A stretch of 47,184 nt of DNA, from contig BFEA01000063.1 in NCBI GenBank assembly GCA_003427395.1, positions 2,378,859 to 2,426,042 on the forward strand, in the 5' to 3' direction. Both the position numbers and the translations under genes were made by a program. A model generated the notes under the pieces. That model ran no database searches and was not told the origin of the DNA. It worked only from the letters and a program-made list of their open reading frames with translations. The stretch comes from Chara braunii. Taxonomy: Eukaryota > Streptophyta > Charophyceae > Charales > Characeae. This document shows positions 35,414 through 45,077 of this stretch, in pieces (position 1 is the first letter of the stretch; each line of letters opens with the position of its first letter).

Positions 35414-38400
35414 GGGGGGGAAGGGGGGGCTTCTGTGTACTAGGAGAGGTGGTGACCGTTCAAGGTATGTTGATTGTGACATTGTCATGTGATGGTCTGT
35501 TTGAGTTGCTTTTTTTTTGTGTTTTTTTTTTTTTTTAACCACCACTGCCTCTGAGTCCTTTTCCGGCGGCGGATTTGCGCTGCGCGCCAAGTTCAAAACG
35601 AACCGGTGCAGCACTCGTTGTTTTTCCTTTTTGGCTGGCGGCCTTGTGCCGCCAGCCAGAGAGACCCGGGAGGCCGAGCCCCTGAAGAACACGGTGGTGG
35701 ACAACTTCGTTGCAAGTGTTTGCCTGGGAGAGGTTAGTGGTGGTTTAAGGGTGACGGTTTCGAGATGTTAGAGTCGAACTGACCGCCCCCAGGCCTTTCA
35801 GAATTATGTTATCTCATTGATCCATGTCCGTTGGGGTTCGAACTGAGGTCTGCATGTCAACAAACAATTCATGGATGTACCAAGTTACCAACTGAGCTAG
35901 TGCCGTTTCTGAAATTGTTTTTCTTGCGACTTGTGAATGGCGGGGAATTCGTTGCAACAGATGGAGGATGAGAAACGGAAGATCGCAGAGCTGAAGGTGG
36001 CACTCGAAGCGAAATCGGCAGCCACGATTGCGAGTGAGAGGGCAGGAAGAATTGAAGAGACTGACCAAATACGGATGAAGGTATATAATATATTATCGTA
36101 TTGCTCGTTGCGAAAGTAGTAGTACCAAGAGTGATAAGAGTGGCATACGAGACAGGAGGAGGAGTGCAAGGAAGGGGAGGAAGGATGTATGGTTGCGGTT
36201 TTGAGATGATGGAGATGCATCTGTATCTGTTCTGTAGCCTAGAAGATTTTGTTTTGTGCCCAGACTCCAGATTCATGTGTGCCTAGTCACCAGCCTGGAT
36301 GCATGGAAGTCCCTCAGCGTTTCAAGCCCATTTTTGGCTAAAGGGATTTTGTGAGCGTCAGCTTTCTTGTTCGGGGGTTTGTGAATTCTTCAACATCGAG
36401 TCTTGGCCTCTCAGTGTCCGAACTTTGAAACTGTGATGAGAATTTGACATTTATATATTCAATCTGTAAATGCCTGCTTTCAGAAAAACATGGTGAACTC
36501 ACAAGCGTAGTTCGTTGAACTTTGTCAGTCCCGGAACCTGTCACGCCATAGTAGTATGATAGTACATATTATAAACATCATCAAACCAATGCCTTCAGCC
36601 ACTCAGGCATACCTACCGGGAAAAACTGGATTCGAACCCGCGACTTCTGGCGTGACGGGCCAGCACTCTAACCAACTAAGTTACTCTTACTAACTCACGC
36701 GTGATTGTCACTGCATATAAGACTGTCATTAGCTTTTGGGTGGGTACCAGCAGCTCCTGCAGGGCATCAACTTGCTATTGTTGCCGTAGGCGTCACGGCG
36801 ACGGACGTTTGTGACTGCATGCTCATGCCCTTTGAAGCCATAGCTGTGAGATGGAATGGCACATCTTCATGGGTGGGTATCAGCTCCAGCAGGCCATCAA
36901 CTTGCTATTGTGGGTGTAGGCGTTACGGCGACAGACGTTTGCGACTGCATGCTCATTCCCCTTGAAGCCATAGCTGTGAGATGGAATGGCACATCTTGAT
37001 GACTGGTCAGCGCAATTTCCCATGAGAAATGGTGTGATTGTCTGCTGTCAGACAACTGTCGGAGCTTTCTGAAGTTTCTGCACTGTTTTGTCTACATCTG
37101 TACCTTTTACGCTCGTGCGGACGTAGTCACACAGGGCTTTTACCAGGTTAAAAACCAGGCTACTAGCCGGGCCACCCGGGGCACCCTGTTTCCCCGGGCG
37201 GCCCGGCCGTGCAAGGACGAGGGGAAGGTCCCAGCAAAAAAAAAATTAAAAAAAATCCAAGAAATCCGAAAAAAAAAACTATGTTGTGCAGAAAAATAAA
37301 CTGAACAACTTTTGCCTCAGGGTCACATCGAAATTCTTTACCAAATTTAAGTTTAAAATCAAAATTACATAATATTTTTAATATTTTTATTAAATTTTAA
37401 ATATTTTTTATTGTTTTTCTCTTAAAATTGGGAACTTATGGTTTTTAATGCTTTTGATTGTTTTTATGGTTTTTGGCCAGGCCGGGCAAGTGGTCCCGGG
37501 CAATCTGGTCGCCTAGGTCAAAAATAATAAAAATATGGCAATATTTTTTCTAGAATCTGGATACTTTGAACCTGAACCATGCAGTTGATGTCTGATTCAT
37601 ACTGAAATCTATGCTTGTAGCTTCGGCTAACTCAGCTTTTTTTTTTTTTTTTTTTTTTTTTTTGAGAGAGGGAGAGAACTCCAGCACCGTTCTGTTAGCA
37701 GGAGTGGTATGAGTGTCTCCCGCTAGCAGGTCCAGTCCTGGTCGCCCCAATCTATTGGTGGGGGGCAGCACCTGCTGGAAACCGGGTCTACCGTCCCATA
37801 TACATTTCAAATTTCAATACCTTTCGACCGCCAGGGACATTACCCAGCTTTGGTTAGGAAAAGTAAAGAGAACCAGAATGTTGGCAAGATGGCCCAGCCT
37901 TTTCAGCCCTCCCCCGGCCGCCAAACAGGCAGAAGCATCCCTGGGTGCATCATCTGCGGCCGTGCTGTGTATGTTGTGTATGTGTGATGCTTGTCGACTC
38001 GCTCTTGCGCTTGGCTGGGGCTACCGTCTTCACCCGAATAGAATGCCCCGTCATTATAGCTGTATTTGGCACAACTTTCGGTCCAGATGCAGCGATAATG
38101 ACCGGGCGTTCTATTCGGGTGAAGACGGTAGTCGAAGCCGTCTGTTACCCGCCTCCGTACCACTGTGGGCCGCCGACGATAGATGGTGGGAATTCCGAAG
38201 GTGGTCGCAGCGGGATTAATGCATCCACTGATGCTCGGTCCTTGAAAGATAATCTTTTGTCTCGCTTGGGTGCTGCCTCCGGCTTGACAGCCCCCCTCTC
38301 ACTGGATGTTGTCTATCCAACCCCCTTGCTTGCTGCCCAGCCATTCCTCCGACGCTATCTGACTCCCTGAGAACCATTTGATTGCTTGTGTTGTGTCTTT

Positions 38401-41400
38401 CTTCGCCTGATCGTGGTCTAGCTTTGCTTTTACATTGATCAATCGGTCTGTGATGTCCAGTTGGATTTGTTGTTTACTAATGTTTGCTGAACGCAGCTAT
38501 GTCAACTTGCAAACTCTTTAAGTGATTCATGTGTGAAAGAAAGAAAAGAAAGGAAAAGAAAAAAGGAAAGTGAAGCTGAGTGATCCATGTGTTTTGGGCA
38601 TCTGATCTTATTCTGATGAATCTTATCCAATTATGTGCAGTTGAATGCGCTGCAGCTGGCATTCGATGGACATGCAGAAGAATCGAGGCGGAGCCTAGAG
38701 GCCCACAAAATTGCAATGGTAAGTAGTAAGTACGTTGCGCAAGAGTGTTGCGTCCCGTATGAAACCAAGGAATAGAGTCTGATGTGTGAATGTGTCTTTT
38801 CCTTTTGGCCGGTTGAGTCTGATCGCAGACATTTCTAACGGTAAAAGAAAAAGAAACATAGAAAGAAAGAGAGAAAGAAAGAAATTGGTAGATGCCAGAT
38901 AGGTCTTTCTCTTCCTCGAGTCCCAGCATTTTTTTTTTTCATTTCTTTTCTATGTTGGGCCGTTGCCTGGCCAAGCACGCCCGGCCAGGCACGCCGGGGC
39001 CAGTTGGGCAGAGGGGGGTCGCCCAGCAAAACCAGACGGGTCAAAATAGAGGCAAGGATCCCCCCCCCAAAAAAAGACTTCAGGCCAGGACTGCGCTTGG
39101 CCCAAGCAGTCAGAATCCGGTCTTAACTTCGGTTTTGGTGATGGGTCATCCAGGGGGGGGTGGGGGGTATAAACAGTGACTAAAGGGCTTAAAAGGGCAC
39201 ATTTGGATCTTTTGGGACTCATGTTTTCTCCTTTATTTTTTACCTTGAAATTAACAAGGAATTTCGAGGTGGCCCTCAGCCAAAAGTCGTTTGTATTGCA
39301 ATTTTACACAACATTTTTTTTTTCCGGATTTTTTTGTTTTTTTTTCCCTATTTTTTTAAATATTATGCGCTGGAATCGCCCGGGACCCTGCCCGGGCCCT
39401 GCCCGGTCCGGGCCGCCCGGGAGGGTACCCGGGCGACCTTCCCCCAGCCGGGCTGCCCGGGGACTAACACAGTTTCTTTTCCCTTTTCTAGAGTTTTGTG
39501 TCGTTTTCTGTGCCCTGATGCGGCCTTCTTGCATCCCTTTTCTAGAGTTTTGTTTCGTTTTCTGTGCCCTGTTGCGGCCTTCTTGCAGACTGTTCTCGGT
39601 CGTCGGATTCTTCCGTACATCGCATCCCCGTTCAGCCATGAACTGAGCGGTCACCCCTCACCCGTACCCGCAATTATAAGTATATATGTCGAGATTGCAT
39701 TCATTGAACCCCTTACTTCTCTGTTCTCTGCTCTGTTGTTTAGCGGAAACGAATCATGCTCCTTTTGATTTACCAGAAGCGGAAGCTGAGTTAGTTGTTG
39801 TGTTCGATGAGTGCGATGATTCATTCCCTCTCCGTCAATCACAGATTTCTGTTTGCTTATCCCCTCCGCCCGTCCCGCCACAGTTTAGCCTTAGGTGTAA
39901 AGCGCTTTGTCCACATTTTTTGGAGGTTAAAGTTACAAAGCTATCCTGTGTTCAACACCTCAAGCTGTGTTGTTCGTAGCAGGGGGTTCTCGCCGACAGA
40001 TGAAACCAGTGGGCCCACCAGTTTGGGTCTATTTGGCGAACTGGTGTGCTGACTGGCTGCAGCTTTGCAGCTATCAAGTGACCTGCAAAGACTGGGGTAG
40101 AAGGAGTCAAACCTCCAAATGACAGGGCCAAAATTGCCTACCATCTTCACCCAAATAGGACGCCCGGTCATTATCGCTGTACCTGGACTGCAAGTTGCAC
40201 CAAATACGGTTATAATGACCGGGCGTTCTATTCGGGTGAAGACGGTAGTTTGTGGATGCAGAGGTGTTAAACTACCTGGAAAGTGTGTTCCAGGGTGTAT
40301 GTCTCCGAGGTTGGTGTGGCTCTGGAGGGGGTTAGAGGGAGGGAGGGAGATAGAGGGAGGAAAAGGGAGGGGGAGGTGGCAGGAGGGGTAGGTTGCGGCC
40401 ATTGAGGGCATGGATGATAAGGACCACTGGGACAGACCAGTGGTAATGATGACAAAAGAACTACCAGCACAACGACAATGATGATGCCCACAACAACAAC
40501 GACAACGAAGAAGGAACAAGACGAGGGGTAGGTTGCGGAAGGTGTTAGAGGGAGGGAGGAGGAGGTGGGGAGGAGGAGGGAAGGGGAGGCGGCGGGAGGG
40601 GTAAATTGCAGCCATTTAGGGTATTGATCATAAGGTCCACAGGGCCTGACCAGCGGTATAGATGACAAAACAACTATCACAACAACAAGAATGACGAAGC
40701 CCACAACAACAACGGTAGGGAGGAGGGAAGGGGAGGCGGCGGGAGAGGTAAATTGCGGCCATTGAGGGCATTTGATAATAAGGTCCGCAGGGGCTGACCA
40801 GCGGTAATGATGACAAAACAACTATGCAAGGAATATGAACGAGAGCGATATACAGAAACCAAGTTGCAAAATCACGCAGAAGTCCACATAGTCATGTATC
40901 AAGCAGAGAGCTCAAATGCTCCAAGATTTCATCCAAATAAGAGCAAATACAATGAACTCGAGCCAATGTTCAAGCCCTCAGGCCACACCAACGCAGTATT
41001 CAATGTCGCTCCTCTCTGTCTGGCACCCAGCGCCCAGCCTACTCTACTTGTCCTACCTAGCCTACCTGCGTTCATGTAACAGGCTCACTTCGACTTTGAA
41101 GACCAATGTACATGTCGTCAACACCAATGCCGACCTCCCACATACACCAGGTACATACCCTCGTCTCCCTCATCACCCCCTGTCACCCACCTCTGCCTAC
41201 GCGCCCTGCAGCGCCCGCGCCCGCCCCAGCCAGCCAGCGCACATGCAGACACTTGCGCAGCGTCGCAGCAGCGTGTCCGCATTGCCTGCCTAGGCCAGAA
41301 TATCGTCCCTTGCTGGCTGTCTTCCTATATGGAAGTGGCAACTGCTGCTGGACTCCCTGGGCCTGGTCGTGGAAGTTTCCAGTAGCTTCTGGTCGGGCCC

Positions 41401-43799
41401 CAGTGTCTGCGCCCAGGCCCATCTTGACAGTTAAGGGCCTGGCCCCTTTTTAGTTGGGCACGCCCAGAATTTTCCAGGCTCGGAATGTTTGCTGCATTTG
41501 CACTGGCCCACGGGGTAGATACGACGACAATGCTGCTTTCTTGTTGGCCCGTGGCCACTTTGTGATGTGTCGGCCTCACAATGTGTGTGCCCAGGGCACA
41601 ACCACCCGGGCCCTGGGATCAACTGCCTGTCGCAGTTGCTTCTTCTGGAAGAGACCAGGGTAAGGCTCAGGTTGCACTTCAACCAACTGTCGTGCAGCAA
41701 CTGTCTGAGACCCGTATTGGAAAATGATGCGACAAGGGCCTCTCGTGAATATTCAGGCCCGCCTTCACTTCGGGCGGGCACGAGGCTTGCTGCGGGGCCA
41801 CATTCCAGAACATATGCATGTTGCCAAGGGCTTGCTAAGGACACAGTCCTCACAACTATCACAAACCCACATCAATAACGACAATGAAGATAATAACAAG
41901 ACGACAATGGCAAAAACAATAGAACAACAACAATCAGCAGCAGAAGCGACAACGACAAAAATAACGACGACGCTTGTTCACGACCAGCAACAGCTCTTAT
42001 GTTCTCTTGCCTGCACACATCACTCTCTGCATAACATAGCCACTGCCTGCACATCTCTCTCCCCCTGACGTGGGCACTCCGTCAACTGTCAGGACACTCT
42101 CCCAGGTGATCTTCATGCAACTAGGTTCTGAAATACGACGGCTTATGGGCTTGCAGTTGCTGAACTACCTTCTTTCACCCGAATACAGCGTACGTCGTGC
42201 GGTCATTATAGCTGTATTTGGGGTATCTTTCTGTCTAAATACAGCAATAAAGACCGTATGTTGTATTCGTGTGAAGAAGGTAGTTCATACTCCAAAGCTT
42301 TGCTTGCGTTCAATCTTGAAATTTCAAGCATTGTGTTTCGAACTTCGAGGTCGGTGCCTTGAAACCCTTGGACCCATAGCCAATTCAAGTCGTTGAAGAA
42401 CTACTGTCTTGCCTCGAATAGAACGTACAATCATTATGCCTGTATTTGGGGCAACTTTCAGTCTAGGTACAGCGGTGATGACTGTACGTTCCATCATTAT
42501 GCCTGTATTTGGGGCAACTTTCAGTCTAGGTGCAGCGGTGATGACTGTACGTTCCTTTTGGGTGAAGATGGTAGCTGCACCCACTGGGTACTGAAAACTC
42601 TTAACATACCAATGGACATGTGGAGGAGGGCGCCATCCAGCCAATCGCGAGACACACACAAGTTCAGTGGTTCAATTTTGTGCTTGAAAATATTTTTTGC
42701 ATGTTGGAGTGCATAACGAAGAAGAACTTTTCGGTATCATCATTGTTTCTTGTTATTACAATTATTACGCTCTGACGCATGGAAAGCAAAACTCGGCTTT
42801 TGTGACTCGTCCTGTGGGCGCAGGGCGCGTTTGTCCTCGAGGATGCTTTGATGCGAGGGCAGCCGTTGTCGAAGTTGGCGAAACTGTTGGAAGCGTCGGC
42901 AAAAGACGATCCGCTCATCCGTGCAGTTGTGGACTCGCTTTCATCGCCAGAGATTGAAACAATGGGAGCGCCTACAAGACTGCAGTTGTGGAACAAGGTA
43001 TGGTCCTGGTATGGAGCTCGACCTGGAACTGGAACTGGAACTGGAACTGGAACGAATTGCGGTGCCATTCGTGCATTTGGATAGTGGATGACACGAAAGA
43101 TGGACTTGGAGCAAAGACGACTCACCACGCATAGACTTGCAGCAGAGAAGAAATATGAGCGATATATTCTTTGCAAAAAGAAGTTCGGAAAGTTCACGCT
43201 GATCGCTTTGCCAGCAACCGTTCCATATGTCTGGTGTCACAATTTGGGGATTATCAGTCTCTCTCCCTGTAACTTTCAAACGTCCTGGTGCAACGTTGAA
43301 CCTTGTATGGCTCATGTATGGTCAGACCAGAAACAAAATTCCAACTTGTGTAGATGAAAACCAGAGAAGGCCCATGCATCGGTCATTTTGCCTTGTCTAG
43401 ATCCATAAGTTAAAACAAAATGAGAAAGATGTGCCTGCCAAATACTCTTGCCGATTGGTTAACAACGCGGTCCTGTAATTGACAGTAACTAAGATGTGAG
43501 CTCAATCCTGTTCAATACAATGATACTCTGAGCAGCACCTGGCCATCAGCGGCGGTCGGGCTCGCGGTCATTTGCAGGTGGTGGATGCTGCGATGTCGAG
43601 CAGCGACAGCCTCAGCCTCGGATGAAAAGAGAGAAGGGAGAGAGAAAAACATGAAGGTGGGGTGGGAGAGAGATCGAAGGGAAAGAGACAAAGGGGAGTG
43701 AGGGAGGGGTGGGGGGAAAGGGGGAGAGAGAGAGAGGGGAGAGAGGGAGGGCGAGAGACAGAGACAGAGACAGAGGCAGAGGCACAGACACAGACACAG

Positions 43800-43886
<87 letters not shown>

Positions 43887-44995
43887 TTCGTTAACACTTG
43901 TTTGTTGATAACGATAATGTTGTTCTGAAAGGGTTGAATAGCGATGAATCTTGTCATCTGTCATCTGAGATGGCTGGTGATATAATGAATGGCTGATGTC
44001 AGAGATATGGTATCAGTGGATGGGAATGGAGAACACTTTTGTTTCAGCTCCTTGCATTTTTGAGAAAGTGGTTCAGGCCCTTCAGGGTATATGTGCATCT
44101 TTTCCAATTCAGAATGCCACCAGTCACCGAAAAGGGCGACTGTAACTGGAGTTATGGTGGATTATCACTTGCAGTATCATTGGTTATGGGACTTTTAAGA
44201 CTGCAGAGGGTTCAATCTTCTCTTCCAGATGAGTCGGTGAGACTATGATAAAACAGATTGTCGCAGCCCCCTGTTTCTTGTCATTTTCTCCCTTTCTACC
44301 TACAGCTCACTGGGCAGTTTTGTGACTGCGTATCCTTGGTGCCTACCTCAGTGACCTCAGGGTATCAGTCGTCGTCCTGTCGTTGATGCTTAACCTCGAC
44401 GCTCAACCAGGGTTAACGCGGTCTGTCGTTGACTCGTTGATGCTTAGCCACAACCGGGGTTAAGGTTGATTATCACTTACGGTATGATTGTTTGTTGATT
44501 ATCAGTTTTTGATTATTACTTAGGGGACTCTGCAGACTGTAGAGGGTTCACCATCCTCCAAGGGAGCAGTTTGTCGCAGCCCTTCGTTCGTGGTCCATTC
44601 TCCCTCTCTGCCTATGGCTCATGGGGCAACATTTTGAATGTGTCAGGACTCAGTCAGGACTCAGGACACCATTATATGAGCTCCTGATGCATTTAGAATA
44701 TTATATACAGTGGAGGCCATCCCTTTAGTCAGATCTGGTTATTCTCAACCATTGAATTCTTTATGCAGCAAATCATATTTTCTCCAGAATCTTCACTATT
44801 TTCTTTTCCCCAACTTACGAGGAAAATAAAAAAAGTGATGAATTTGAGATGATGAATAAGTAACTTTCACATTTATCAAGTTTTATGATCTATGATGATA
44901 TACTCCGCTGAATTAATCAAAATAATAAAGTAAAATAAAATAAAAAACGACGGTACATATAGTCAGTCTTCTTCTTATTCATCTAAAAAAAAAAN

Positions 44996-45077
<82 letters not shown>

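Larger units (their letters stand above)
34541..35960 (+). other. MIC60 intron 4
   Basis: Contains a hAT-like element whose left end starts at 34680, a GA array at 35381-35410, one copy of the GGCGGATTTGC repeat (35563-35665) and a minus-strand tRNA-like sequence (35828-35904). Confidence 0.75.
36081..38640 (+). other. MIC60 intron 5
   Basis: Contains a tRNA-Asp-like sequence on the minus strand (36613-36692), a 132-bp tandem duplication (36737-37000), a hAT-like element with a target duplication (37155-37516) and one 111-bp foldback element (38021-38131). Confidence 0.75.
38719..42823 (+). other. MIC60 intron 6 (4.1 kb)
   Basis: Contains a hAT-like element (38950-39472), a 54-bp tandem duplication directly after it (39481-39588), three foldback elements (40138, 42165, 42401), three copies of a ~190-bp purine-rich repeat (40320-40830) and a GC-rich stretch (41180-41850) without recognised genes. 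Confidence 0.75.

Noticed and set aside
39941-40821. Overlapping long minus-strand frames rich in Pro and Ser
   Set aside because: They span a foldback element and three purine-rich repeat units in an intron; no family resemblance.
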